Assembly (NCBI GenBank): GCA_022495995.1
Contig: JAFEMH010003622.1
Coordinates: 186,001 to 250,000 of the forward strand
From: Adenophora triphylla var. japonica
Taxonomy: Eukaryota; Streptophyta; Magnoliopsida; Asterales; Campanulaceae
Length of the DNA: 64,000 bases
Reading direction: 5' to 3'
Below, in pieces: positions 33,903 to 45,500 of the stretch (position 1 is the stretch's first letter; each line of letters opens with the position of its first letter). The notes under the pieces were generated by a model. That model ran no database searches. It was given only the letters and a program-made list of their open reading frames with translations, and was not told the origin of the DNA. The position numbers were made by a program, and so were the translations under genes.

Positions 33903-34285
33903 TCTCTCCGTCCCATATCAAATGTTACTAAGGCCCTGTCTTGTCGAGCGTTTTTGTTAAAACGGAGATAAAAAAACTCAGCTTTTTTTATTAAGCGTGT
34001 TAGTCAAGAGTTTTAGACGGTTGAATTTTAAAAAGCTGGGGACATTTTGGCCGCTCAAAATTATAGCGTCCAGAAAAAAGCTCCGTTTTAAAAAATCTCC
34101 GTTTATAAAACTATGCACCAGACGAGCCCTAAGATTGAATGCACATGAATTATGGAAAAAATATAGGAGAGAGAAAGTGAGGTACGTGAATTGTAAGTGG
34201 GTCCCATTGATATTTTGGGATAGTAATATTTGTTATTGGATGCCCGAAAGGGAAAGAAGTAACATTTGTTATGGGAAAGAAGGAG
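33903..34285. mobile_element. Stowaway MITE 3 with a nested Tourist-like MITE
   Basis: The left end TCTCTCCGTCCCATATCAAATGTTAC matches in inverse the right end GTAACATTTGTTATGGGAAAGAAGGAG. It is interrupted by the Tourist-like element at 33932-34129. Confidence 0.75.
33932..34129. mobile_element. Tourist-like (PIF/Harbinger) MITE
   Basis: Ends GGCCCTGTCTTG and CCAGACGAGCCC are imperfect inverted repeats, flanked by the 3-bp TSD TAA (33929-33931 and 34130-34132), the usual PIF/Harbinger target. About 198 bp with no coding capacity. Confidence 0.7.
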
Positions 34286-35420
34286 TAAGTTGTAAGCTTG
34301 TTGAATAGCCATCTATCCTCCAGCAAATGTTGAAGTAATGCTCATGTTGATTTTTTATTTTTATTTGAATTTATTTTATGGTATAGGAGTTCAGTTGGGG
34401 TTTTGATATATTCATATAATTACATGCTTAATGATTGTTTGGTTATGCACTCTGAATTTCATTTTTTCCCTTAACCTTGTTTATGATGTGGGTTCTGAAT
34501 ATATTTATTATTTCCCTTCAACTTCTTGTTTATTTTTGTAATTCTGCTAAAACTAGATCAAGCCTTATGCGCCTCTCTCCATCCCATTTTGAGGAGCTCA
34601 TTTCTCTTCTTGCATGCCTCATCTGGAGTTCTTTTCTTAAAATTAGGTGAAAAACTTACATTATATTGGTGATCAGATACCTATCAGTGTTTCAGTGGGC
34701 TTCAATTCCCAATCCAATGATTTATGAATACATAGAGTAGATTTGACGTCGGTCGTTTGTCATTTGAGGTAGAAGAATAAACGATGTTCCGGTAATTAAT
34801 TTGCTTAGCGAGAAATATATGTCACATCTTTTACTGATTTGTCAGCCATGATCTTTTGCCATCTTGTCATTTTTTGCTGTATTTAACTAACCTACGTGAT
34901 TTTTTCATCTCAAGATTGATTACTGCCCCAAAACACTGTGTATGAGGATAAATTCATCACTCAAACTAGCATGCGATTCTCAGTAAATCATGGTTTTGAA
35001 CTTGAATCTAAGATTTTATATTCCATGTCAAAGCTCTTAAGAATTGATGAAGCAAAACTGACTTCTTGAAGACATTGATCCTTGTTAATGCTTTACATGA
35101 TCTCAAAAGTGCAATGACTAAACAATGCATAAACCTTTGGAACAATTTATGATAAAGACAAATCCATCTTTTCTAGGGGATGAAATTCTGTTTAGGTTCC
35201 TCTTAAATAAGATGGAGAGGTGGGAGATAACGGTTGTCCTAGGATAAATTTAGGTTTGGGCAGAAGTATAGATGTGCGTCTGGACTCTGGTTGTTATGTG
35301 AAGGGTGTATGCCAAGTTGAAAACCTTACTTTATGGAAGATAAGTTGGACAACTAAGAAGCACCATGTTTATAGAATGACTGGTCTCCGAAAAACTGCGT
35401 GCTAAGATGGATAGTGATAT
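34286..35420. other. Non-coding stretch, nothing recognised
   Basis: No gene, repeat or element end was recognised. A 61-codon frame near 35220 has no family-like features. Confidence 0.5.
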
Positions 35421-35530
35421 ACTCCCTCCGTCCCGTAACAACTTACCCACTTTCTGTTTGGAACATGAATTAAGGAAAAGTGTTATAAAAGTAGGTGTTG
35501 TGAGTGGGGTAAGAAATAGTAAGTAGATAG
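35421..35530. mobile_element. Stowaway MITE 4, left part only
   Basis: Begins ACTCCCTCCGTCCCGTAAC followed by the AT-rich body common to other copies (GGTGTTGTGAGTG). No right end was found before 35840, so it is truncated. Confidence 0.6.
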
Positions 35531-35846
35531 TTGGACATGTACAATGTAGAATTCAAAATGAAAATTTTTGTGGAACAAAAAGAATTAATCCCACCGAGAA
35601 ATAAAATGAGGAAAATTGCTAGGGATGGTTGGACATGTACAATGTAGAGCATTAGGTCACATGTTAGGAAGTAAGATAACATGAATATCAACAACCATAA
35701 TAGAGGTAAGGCAAAACAAAAAATAACATGGGAACAACATAAGAATGATACGAGTGAAGGTGGCAGGGTGATGTACTTTGGTTCAGACAGAAGTCATAGG
35801 ACATGTGATGAAAAGGGTGAAAAAGGTTTTTTTTTTTTTTCCCCAG

Positions 35847-36724
35847 CTGCTGATGCCTTTGCTGATTTCAAGCATCTGCTTCCGCCAATCACAGATCGAA
35901 ATCCTTATCACTCGTTCTTGACGCAGTGGAGACGCGCTTGAACATAGTTGCCTTGGCTTGAGCCAAATTTAGAGGAGTTGTTGGCAACTCAACACTGTAC
36001 CATAGCTTTGATTTCGCAAGGTCTTAAGTTCGAGACATTCCACTTGCATTTGTTGAAGAATTTGAGAGTGCATGTGTACGCACTGTATTCGGTTTGTGAT
36101 TTTTAGATGAATAGGTAACTTAAAGTCTTAAACACTGTTCTAGTTTCCAATCTCTACAAGGAAACTCTGGCATAGCTAATCAACTTTCTAGTTTCAACAT
36201 GGGAACTTTAGCATAACTATTTGACTTGGTGTAGGAATAAAGGGGTGTAAATTAGTCAAGAGATCCCAGTACTCTTTTAATTCGGCGCTTAATTTGTTAG
36301 AGAGAGACTCAACTATGAATATCAAGAATTAACAAAAAAAATGCATAATGTACAAATATTCTCGGTTCTTATTCAATTCCGACAGTATAATAGTGGCCAA
36401 CTTCTTCCAGATAATTCTAATTCTATTGACCAAAGGTACATATAATAGATATATTTTATTTTTATTTTTCCTCTTATGCATAGATATTATTGATCTATCT
36501 ATTGGTCTTTTGGTTAGATAAGCACAGGTGGATTTCAAGAATTTAGGCTCTTAGAGCGACTTGGAGAAGGGAACAAGCCAATGGTGATCATCGGTCAGGT
36601 TGCTGATGACATGAACTTAGATCTAGTTATGAGTTTGGAAGCCATCCGTTCCAAGTATGAACTTGGATCTAGTTGGCAGAATTCGTTCCTTGTCCCGTCA
36701 TACTTCTGTCCTTATTGAACACAG
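35847..36724 (+). pseudogene. Universal-stress-like (adenine nucleotide alpha-hydrolase fold) gene remnant
   Basis: Two exon-like pieces in the right order on the plus strand. The first (35847-35910), after a T-rich tract and CCCCAG, reads ADAFADFKHLLPPITDRNPY. The second (36528-36724), after GCACAG, reads GGFQEFRLLERLGEGNKP, IIGQVADDMNLDLV and, after a frameshift near 36655, LAEFVPCPVILLSLLN, and ends at a CACAG/GTGCAT donor. From memory these match the middle and end of a plant universal-stress-protein-like family. The intervening exon(s) and the start are missing, and a near-duplicate of ATGAACTTAGATCTAGTT accompanies the frameshift. Confidence 0.5.
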
Positions 36725-37058
36725 GTGCATTGCATTTTCTCTTTCTGGCTTCGGAAATTAAAATGAGTTTAATTATGCTGAATTCTTTTCCTTATTCAGA
36801 TGTATTTTTGAAATGTTTACCCCTAGTTTAATGAAGCAATCACTGTTGAAAAGTTTCATATCAATGGTGAATCAAACCAAACCATGTACCATTAGTGATC
36901 CAACGACCCACAACATGACGAGGTTATACAAACATACATAAAAAAAATATGTAATATGATTTGATCACAAGTGCTACACCTTATCCAGGACTCATACCAT
37001 AGACCAAGTCACATGAACACTAATATCATAACTCAGCTTAATTAAGGAATTTGACTTA

Positions 37059-37061
<3 letters not shown>

Positions 37062-37091
<30 letters not shown>
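37062..37091. repeat. (TA)n microsatellite
   Basis: About 15 TA units, 330 bp upstream of the lectin start codon. Confidence 0.95.
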
Positions 37092-37094
<3 letters not shown>

Positions 37095-37421
37095 TATACC
37101 CAAGAATAATTGGCATTATTGGTGCTTGATGAGTAATATAAGAATAAAAATATTCACAACTATCCTATATGAAATTCTTCAGACTTTTGAGGGTTAATAG
37201 AGTATTAGCATACCAAACTGTAGTTGGCAATTTGGAATACTATACTTAAGTAAATGACAATTGGATCATAGAATATAGCCATAATGGAAAAGAATATTAA
37301 TTAAGGTCTAAATATATCCAATATCAAGTCTCGATCTGGTACAACATAAGAGATCGATTTGTAGATTAGCTATATTCATATATACAAGCTCGAGAGTTAG
37401 AGAAAGAAAGAGATTGCAACC

Positions 37422-40400
37422 ATGGTACGTAAACATAATCTTGTTTTAATTAATTTGTTAGATCTAATACGATATTTTGATCTTATAATTGTGACTAATG
37501 TTGTTTGTATGTATTTTGCATTTGCAGCCAGGTAATAACAATATTATGCTTATTGGACCATGGGGTGGTGAAGATGGAACTCATTGGAGCTACAAAGCCA
37601 TAGTTACAATAACTCGTATTTCAATCACTAGCGATGATAATGCTATTCGCTCTATTAGCTTCACTAGTGTAGATGGATACGATAATTTCGATCGATCTCC
37701 CGTGTTTGGCACCGCTACGGGTTCTACAAAAGAGGTCAGGACCACCCACGAGAATTTGTACTCCTCCGTCCTAAAATGAACGTGTATTTTCAAGAAACTT
37801 TTGTCCCGAAATCAATGTGTATTTTCTAAAAAACTGTCCGTAAATGATTTTTTACCGCAAATTGTACACTATTTATTATGCACTACCAAAATTAAAAGTT
37901 TAGAAAATGAATTATCAAGAATATTTATGCAACTTTTACAAAAAGTAACCGTTTTCAGGTCATTTAAATGAAAGTCGGACATTCATTTAGGGACGGAGAG
38001 AGTAAAGTGATCATGAATATATATTTGTATGCCATTTTCCTAGCTAGTCGTTTTTGTTTTAACCCAAGAGCACTTGCAAATTTACAGATACATATTGACC
38101 GTAGTGTCGAGAAGCTGGTTCTTATGGAGGGGATAGTTGGTACCCACAAATTCAAAGAAACCGTGACCCAGTTGTCCTTTACTACAAGCAAGAATGGAGT
38201 AATGACCAAGCATGGACCTTATGGATCCGAGCAGAAAGGAACTGAATTCTCGTGTCTGTTAACTGAGGATCCATTTGCCGGATTTCATGGCGTTTTCGGT
38301 GATTCTTTGTATTCTATAGGTGTGATGGTGAAAAGTAGGGAATCTCCATCATGGGGTGGTGAAGGTGGAGATCCATGGAGTTGCAACATGCCAGGTACAA
38401 TATCTCGCATTGCTATCAATTATAGTGATGTTATTCGTGCAATCCGTTTCACCAGCGTAGATGAAAGTGGCCGTTTGGAGCATTCCGAAACATTTGGAGA
38501 ATTAGATTCCAAGGACGAGCTCGAGTATCAAGAGGTAAGCACGCATACATGATCTTGATCATTTTACTTACTACCCCTGTCCCAAAATTAATGAATGACT
38601 TTTTTATCTCAAAATGATTGACCTTTTTTGCTCCAAAAAGTGTCCCTAAATGGTTTTTTACCCTTTTTTTTTTCATATTTCGTTTTATACAAAACTAGAA
38701 GTTCGAAAGTAGTAGAAAGCAAGAATATTTATGAATTTTGACTATTAAAAATCAACTTTTCATACTGTCCCTTAAATAAGAAAAGGCCAAGCGAGATTTA
38801 TCCTCTCAAACTATCCACAAATCCCACTTTGCACCCCGATTTGAAAAGGGTCTGTTTGGTACTTTAATTTCCAAAGCATCCCAATTTGAAACCCCGGTCA
38901 AGTCATGCCGGGGACAAAGTGGGACGATTTCAAATTAAAATACCAAATAGACCCACTTTTAAAACTCGGATACAAAGTGGGATTTGGTGGATACTTTGGT
39001 TGGAAGGGTAAACATCATTCCGCCCATAAGAAAAGGTCAGAGGGAGTAGTTTATTAACTAGTATATAGTTACCGATAGTGGTACTGATATTAATACTGTT
39101 ACGATGAACACAGATAGAGATTGACACGAGCACAGAAAAGCTGAATGGTATAACAGGGACATATGGACGCCATGAATATGGAATCGATGAGGAAGCAACT
39201 ATGATAACATCTTTGGCGTTTACTACAAGCAATTTTAGGACGTTTGGAACTTTTGGCACGAGAAAAGGCATGCCTTTTGAATTTAAGGCCAAGGATGATG
39301 AAGTTATTTCTGGATTTTATGGTCGTGCTGGGTCGTTAATTGATGATATTGGAGTTCATAAGAGGTCTAGTAAAATAGGTACAAACGGTGTACTTGTCGG
39401 TCCGATTGGGAAGGGTGGAATGAAGTGGACATACCAGCCTAAGGGTTTAGTATCTCGTATTGTCCTCACCTATGGTGAATCTCAGCGGATCTACTCTATT
39501 CGATTTGAGAGCAAAGATCATCTAGGAAACATAGACAGATCTTCTACCTATGGCTCTGAATCCGATAAGAAATATGAGGTGAGTCAACTTCATGATCAGT
39601 GAATAACTCAACCCTACATACATATATATACACATATATATACATATACACAGTGGTGAATTCAGGATTTTTTTTGGATTTTTTCGGAAGGGGGTCAAGA
39701 TTTTTTATGGGGTAGCTACTATAATTGAGTTATTTAAATTTAATATACAAGGGGCAAAATATTTATTTAATGCAATTTTTTCTCAAAACTAAGGGGGTCA
39801 AAATGTATAATTTCATAATTTTAATAGTAAAAAGTAAGTTTTTAAAAATTTAAAGGTGCTAAAATTGACATACTCCAAAATTTATGGGGTAGCCTCGCCA
39901 CTGCACATGCATATACACATATATACATATACTCCCTCCGTCCCATTACAATGGTAACAATTTGACTTTTTTGGTCAACTGAGTCAATCTTTTACCATAA
40001 TTTTACCATAATTTTATGAATATCTAGATATTTCTATGCAATTCTAAATATTACTCTTGTTTCACCTTTAGAAATACTGTCAATAACAACATTTAGAATT
40101 GCATAAAGATATCTAGATATTAATAAAATTATGACCAAAAATTGACTCAGCTAACTAAAAAAGTCAAATTGTTACCATTGTAATGGGACGGAGGGATATA
40201 TATGTTGTCCCATAATAAAAGTTTCTAATCGAATGCGTGGGAATTAAGGAAAAGTAAATATAATATTGATAGTGGAGTAGGTGTTGTGATAATTAAAATT
40301 ATGGTAGGAGAGAGAATGGGCAGGTTGGGAATATGGATTAGTAAGTGGATTGTTGTTGTTAGTTGGAAAGTGAGTCTTATTAAATAAATAATTATTTTTA

Positions 40401-41547
40401 AGTTTCCATTTTGGGATGGTAACCTTTATTATGTCTAAAAGGGAAATAAGTAACATTTATAATTAATGGGACGGAGGTAGTATATACTCCCTCCGTCCCA
40501 TCTTAGTGTAGACTTCTTTCCTTTTTTGTCCGTCCCACCTTAGTGTAGACTGCCAAAATTAGAAAGTTTTTTATTATTTTTTATTTTCCCTACCCCACCC
40601 ACTCATTCTCTCTCTTCATTTTTCACCATACAATTTATTCAACCAACCTACTATTCACTCCACTTATTCTCTCTCTTCATTTTCTACCACACATTTTCAT
40701 TATCTTAATAATATTCCTTAGTTATTGTGCCCACCACCTTAGTCTACACTAAGGTGGGACGGAGGGAGTATATAATTATTATTAAGTTTTCATTTTGGGA
40801 TAATAGCCTTTATTTTATTATGGAATGCCTGAAGGGGAAATAAGTAACCTTTATTATAATTATGAGACGGAGGAAGTATATATATATTGTCCTATTTCTT
40901 TTACCTATAGATATATTTCTTTTTTCCAATATATACTTTCTCCGTGTCGGGTGAATGGAGACTTATTTCCTTTTTGGGTCGTCTCACGTGATTGGAGACT
41001 GCCCAAAATGGAAAGAATGTTGTGAGTGTAATAGTAAAATAGGAGAGAGAATGAGTGGAGGGAATAGTAAATTATAATGGTGTTGTGAGTATTAAAATAA
41101 TGTAGGAGAGAGAATGAGCGGAGGGAATAGTGAAGATTCTTTCCTTTTTCTTAGTTATTGTGCCCAATTTTTTGATGTTCATTGACCCGACACGGAGGGA
41201 GTATATGTTAGCACCTTCTAAACACCTAATTATGAATCTGTAGACTTGTGGAGGTCACTCTGATCTTAAATAAATGCATGTTTTTACACATGCAGATTGT
41301 GATTGATGATGGTAAAGTGGGGAAGCTTAATGGGATGAGTGGCACAATTGTGACAGAAAGTCAAGAAACTTACATTGCATCCTTGTGTTTTTCAACTGAC
41401 AAGAAAATAAAGTATGGACCATTTGGGAAGTCAGGACTGGGAAGTAAATTTTCAATTACAGTGACCGATGGATTTTTCAGTGGTTTTCATGGAAGTAGCA
41501 GCACATATAAGATTCATTCCATTGGTGCCTATGTCAACTCTAAATAA
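37422..41547 (+). CDS. Three-domain jacalin-related lectin (5 exons, 457 aa)
   Basis: Jacalin-related lectins are soluble mannose- or galactose-type sugar binders, often linked to defence. Exons: 37422-37424 (the ATG alone), 37528-37734, 38088-38534, 39114-39578, 41296-41547; every junction is GT-AG and in phase 0. Each domain begins in one exon and ends in the next. Domain 1 runs from GPWGGEDGTHW to SIGVMVKS. Domain 2 runs from SPSWGGEGGDPW to DDIGVHK. Domain 3 runs from GPIGKGGMKW to HSIGAYVNSK. The GxxxD sugar-binding loop is kept only in domain 2 (GSLID); the Asp position is Tyr in domain 1 (GDSLY) and His in domain 3. There is no signal peptide or membrane segment, so a cytosolic/nuclear mannose-type lectin is likely. 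The uninterrupted GPWGG start, without the proteolytic alpha/beta split, also suits the mannose type. Introns 2-4 hold many Stowaway MITEs. The exact expressed splice form is untested. Confidence 0.88.
37761..38002. mobile_element. Stowaway MITE 5, lectin intron 2
   Basis: Begins CTCCTCCGTCCTAAAATGAA, ends TTCATTTAGGGACGGAGAGAG, with TA at each side. It fills most of the 353-bp intron. Confidence 0.8.
38571..39046. mobile_element. Stowaway MITE 6 with nested inverted repeat, lectin intron 3
   Basis: The left end CTACCCCTGTCCCAAAATT and the right end AAGAAAAGGTCAGAGGGAG are flanked by TA. The body is interrupted by an inverted-repeat element at about 38797-39013. Confidence 0.7.
38797..39013. 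mobile_element. Inverted-repeat element nested in MITE 6
   Basis: Left CTATCCACAAATCCCACTTTG pairs with right CAAAGTGGGATTTGGTGGATA. Inner blocks GGGTCTGTTTGGTA/TACCAAATAGACCC and TTTGAAACCCC also pair. A strongly self-complementary MITE of unknown family, close to Stowaway-6 tail AGAAAAGG copies. Confidence 0.6.
39932..40196. mobile_element. Fold-back Stowaway MITE 7, lectin intron 4
   Basis: The two arms CTCCCTCCGTCCCATTACAA / TTGTAATGGGACGGAGGGA continue pairing through GGTAACAATTTGACTTTTTT, TTGACTGAGTCAA-like and the inner ATATCTAGATAT blocks, so nearly the whole 265 bp forms one long hairpin. Confidence 0.88.
40203..40480. mobile_element. Stowaway MITE 8, lectin intron 4
   Basis: The left part TGTCCCATAATAAAAG lacks the outermost CTCCCTCC. 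The right end is TTAATGGGACGGAGGTAG before TA. Confidence 0.7.
40487..40768. mobile_element. Stowaway MITE 9, lectin intron 4
   Basis: Ends CTCCCTCCGTCCCATCTTAG and CTAAGGTGGGACGGAGGGAG, with TA duplicated. GTGTAGACTTC and GTCTACACTAAGG extend the pairing. Confidence 0.9.
40770..40879. mobile_element. Stowaway right-end fragment
   Basis: A short piece ends TTATAATTATGAGACGGAGGAAG, similar to the right half of MITE 8 (TTTCATTTTGGGATAATAGCC). The left half is missing. Confidence 0.55.
40936..41201. mobile_element. Stowaway MITE 10, lectin intron 4
   Basis: The left end CTTTCTCCGTGTCGGGTGAA and the right end TTGACCCGACACGGAGGGAG are flanked by TA. The body shares GGAGAGAGAATGAG with the other copies. 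Confidence 0.85.
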
Positions 41548-41555
41548 GCTTAAGC

Positions 41556-41559
<4 letters not shown>

Positions 41560-41629
<70 letters not shown>
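41560..41629. repeat. (GT)n microsatellite in the lectin 3' region
   Basis: About 34 uninterrupted TG units begin 13 bp after the lectin stop codon, so they are likely transcribed in the 3' UTR. Confidence 0.97.
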
Positions 41630-41632
<3 letters not shown>

Positions 41633-41753
41633 GGGATCATCTTGTAAATTCTTTCTTAATCATCTTATATTTTTCCTAAACTCAATTGCATGTTTCTGGT
41701 TATTGTACTTTGATTGAATTTCATGAGACGTTGTGAAAATAAGATTTAATATA

Positions 41754-42030
41754 CTCCCTCCGTCCCACAACAAGTGACACACTTTGCTATTTTGGGCGTC
41801 CCACTGATAAGTCACACTTCCTAAAATGGCAAAGAATCTTTACTATTCTCTCCACTCATTCTCTCTCCTACATTATTTTAATACTCACAACACCATTATA
41901 ATTTACTATTCTCTCTACTCATTCTCTCTCCTACTTAACTATTTACACTCACAACACATCAACCTTTTCACTTTTTCCTTAATTTCCGTGCGAAACAGTA
42001 ACTGTGTCACTTGTTCTGGGACGGAGGGAG
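41754..42030. mobile_element. Stowaway MITE 11
   Basis: Ends CTCCCTCCGTCCCACAACAA and TTGTTCTGGGACGGAGGGAG with flanking TA. It lies between the lectin gene and copia C. Confidence 0.9.
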
Positions 42031-42076
42031 TATATATTACTATATTGGCCAAGTTTCACATTCTACGATTTGATAC

Positions 42077-42437
42077 CGTTAGACAAAACGTGGGCACGTC
42101 ACGTGACCGCGCGACCAGACCAATAAGAGCGTGAACGCACGTTTTGTACAGAAGTTTGGCGCGATTGCGCGCCCCATCCAGAGCGACCGCGCCCTACAGT
42201 TTGGTGGCAGATCAAGGAAGGATTTTTCGGATTTGAGAATATTGTGATTTTCTTATTTTGGTAGGAGTTTGTATTGTATAGAATACTATAGTTTAAATAG
42301 GAGATTGTATAGAATACTTTCCTACTAGTTTACATAGACTAGGATTCTCAAATGTTTGTATATATTTAGGGTTTGTACGGAAGAAAGAAATCGGACGAAA
42401 GAATTCCTTCCTACTTTCTCTCTTTCTCAATTTTAAC
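42077..42437 (+). repeat. 5' LTR of copia C
   Basis: Starts CGTTAGACAAAACG (TGTTGGACAAAACG in the mate) and ends CAATTTTAAC before the PBS. It is 26 bp shorter than the mate, mainly from a duplicated GGGCAC block in the 3' copy. Confidence 0.8.
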
Positions 42438-42452
42438 TTGGTATTAGAGCCC
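42438..42452 (+). other. Primer binding site of copia C
   Basis: TTGGTATTAGAGCCC directly follows the LTR, one change from the Met-tRNA complement. Confidence 0.8.
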
Positions 42453-42552
42453 GGTTCTAGGTTGGAACCAGGCCATGTATGTGGCCGAAGGAAGTGAGAA
42501 GAACTAAAGAAGGTCACCCAATTGTCTCTCGTCAAGTGATAACCCTGGAATG

Positions 42553-45500
42553 GTTATCACCCATGTTCAGCTGAAAGGGGAGAACTACGAATAATGAGAT
42601 AGAGTTTTAAAGGGGTCTGTGAAGGACAAGACGAAAACCGACTTCATTGACGGAACGATCCAACGACCAACCAAAGCAGATGAATTGGAGATTTGGCAGA
42701 CATTGAATTCGATGGTGGTATCTTGGATTTTTAACACCATCGAGCCGAACTTTCGTTCCACCGTGACGTATGTGGACGAGGCGAAGTTGTTAAGGGATGA
42801 TTTGCAACAAAGATTTTCTTTGGGAAATTGACCAAGGGTTTAACAACTGAAATCTGACCTTGCAAATTTGAGAATGCGAAATCAAACATTTTTAACACCA
42901 GCGTGCTCTTGTGCAGGATACAGGTGCAACATCAGTACAACGTTGGTTCAACGTCGTGAAGAAATAAGGGTTCATCGGTTTGTTATGGGTCTTGAAACAA
43001 CGAAATTTGAGAATGTGAAATCAAACATTCTTAACACTAAACCTTTGCCTAATGTGAACAAAGCGTACGCGATGGTGATAAGAGAAGAACGTGTACGTGG
43101 CAAATCAGAGAATCGTTTGAATGGTAAGACCGTAAATAAAATTTGGCTCGTTGATAGTAGTGTCAATCAACATATCACTAGCAATATAAAGTTGCTTCTT
43201 AATGTTCACAATATTGAAGGCATTCGCATTATTATGCCTAAATAATATATCTTGGCCACAAAGGAGGGGGAAGTGAAAATAAACCCTAAATTGGTATTGA
43301 AAAATGTGTTATATGCCCCGTTGTTTAAATGCAATCTTCTGTCCGTTTCTCAAGTAATAAAAGATTCAAATAATTTAATGCACTTTACTAACAAAATTTG
43401 TGTTATACAGGATCGAGACTCGAGTACGTTGACTGGTACGGGTGAACAAGATAAGGGGCTATATTACTTGAAGGAATCGGCTGCACAAGTCAACTATGCA
43501 AAGAGTATCGACAAACATCAGTTGTGGCACCAAAGGTTGGGACACCATTCAAGTGACATAGTTAATTTATTGCCCTTTTTTAGTAATAGTAGTCGTAGTA
43601 AAGATGTTTGCGAGATTTGTTATCGAGCAAAACAAACTAGGGATAAGTTTATAGTCAGGGAGAATAATGTAGCGAGAATAATGTTACTGAACCTTTTGAA
43701 TTGATTTATTGTGATCTTTGGGGTGATTATAGAACGCGCACTTCTTGTGGGGCAAGGTATTTTTTAACTATTGTGGATGATTGTTCTCGTGTCGTATGGG
43801 TCTATTTGATGCGTACAAAGACGATGCTCCACGTCTTTTGAAAAATTATTTGGTCATGATAGAGCGTCAATTTGAAAAAAAGGTTAAAGTAATACGAACT
43901 GATAATGGGATAGAGTTCACTTGTCTAGATAAATACTTTGCGGAGAATGGGATTATGCACCACACTACGTCCATATGCACATCCCAATAGAATGGAAGGG
44001 TAGAACGAAAACATAGGATCATCTTGAACGTAGCTCGGGAATTACGATTTTAAGCTAATTTACTAATTAAATTGTAGGGGGGATGTGTTTTGTCTATATT
44101 GGCTGCCTAATAAATATGACTCCATCAAAGTTATTGTTTGGAAAAACTCTCTATGAGATTCTCTTTGGTAAATTGCCCTCATATAAAAATATTAATGTGT
44201 TTGGATCTTTGTGTTATGCTCAATTTCCCGAATAGACAATGATAAATTTGCAGGTCGTAGTAGGCGCCGGGGGGGGGGGAGGGGTGTTCTTGGGGTATCC
44301 GTTTGGCAAGAAAGGATGACTATTGTATGACTTGGATAATCACCAATATTTTGTGTCACATGATATAGTTTTTGATGAAAACAAGTTTCCTTTTGCCACA
44401 AATGTTGTATCACCTCCTCCAACTGATCTTACATAGGAACCAAACACATTAGTCATGATGACAACAATGACAGTGGACACATTGACACACACCCAGTGCT
44501 TGAGCATCTGGCTTGACTCACCTCCTGACAATGCATTGCCGACTGAACAGGAAACTGAAGTTGAAATTTTGGGTTGAGGTCATCGTCATAAGACACCTTC
44601 GACACGGTATAACTCTGATGAATATGAGTTGGGTTCGCCAAACCCAAACATTGCCCAGTTAGCCCCATAGTCTGTTCATCCCGCCATTCTACGCCCTCAA
44701 GTACTCCATATCCTCTATCAAATTTTGTTAACTGCACTAAATTTTTTGTGGCACATCGATCTTTTCTAGCTGCTGTGGATGTAGGCAGTGAACTGACTCA
44801 TTTTGCCGGGGCAGTCAGATCACCACAATGGCGAGAAGCCATTCACAAGGAACTCTCGGCACTTGATTAGAATAGGACATGGGAACTCGTTGATGAACAT
44901 ATTGGGAAGAAAGTCATTAGGAGTAAATGGGTTTATAAGATAAAATACAAGGCAGACGGATCAATTGAACAATACAAGGCTCGATTGGTAATTTTGGGAA
45001 ATTGTCAAGTCGAAGGGATAGACTATAACGAGACTTTTGCTCCTACCGTGAAGATGGTTAAAGTCCGAATTTTTCTTGCTCTTGCTACAGTACGGAAATG
45101 GAACCTTCATCAAATGGATGTCCACAATTCATTTTTGCACGGGGATCTTAGTGAAGAGGTGTATATGCGGATTCCACCAACATACCACACAACCTGGTAA
45201 AGTTTGTAAACTTCGTAAATCGCTTTATGGACTTCGACAGGCACTTGGATGTTAGTTTCCGAAACTTTCCGCTGCCTTAACAAAATATGGGTTCATTCAA
45301 TCTACTTCAAACTACTCCCTCTTTTCTCTTCAGAAGTCGAGCTATGAGTTACATGTCCTTGTGTACGTTGATGATTTAGTGATTGGTGGGAGTGATTCCA
45401 ACACCATTACTCGGTTCAAGTCATACCTCACTCACTGCTTTCATATGAAAGATTTGGTCCGCTTAAAGTATTTTTTGGGGTTCGAAGTAGCTCGCCATCC

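Noticed and set aside
41452..41640. Minus-strand open frame with poly-TH
   Set aside because: Artefact of the (GT)n microsatellite after the lectin stop codon.
44192..44737. Minus-strand open frames in copia C
   Set aside because: They are antisense shadows of the decayed integrase-RT linker region.
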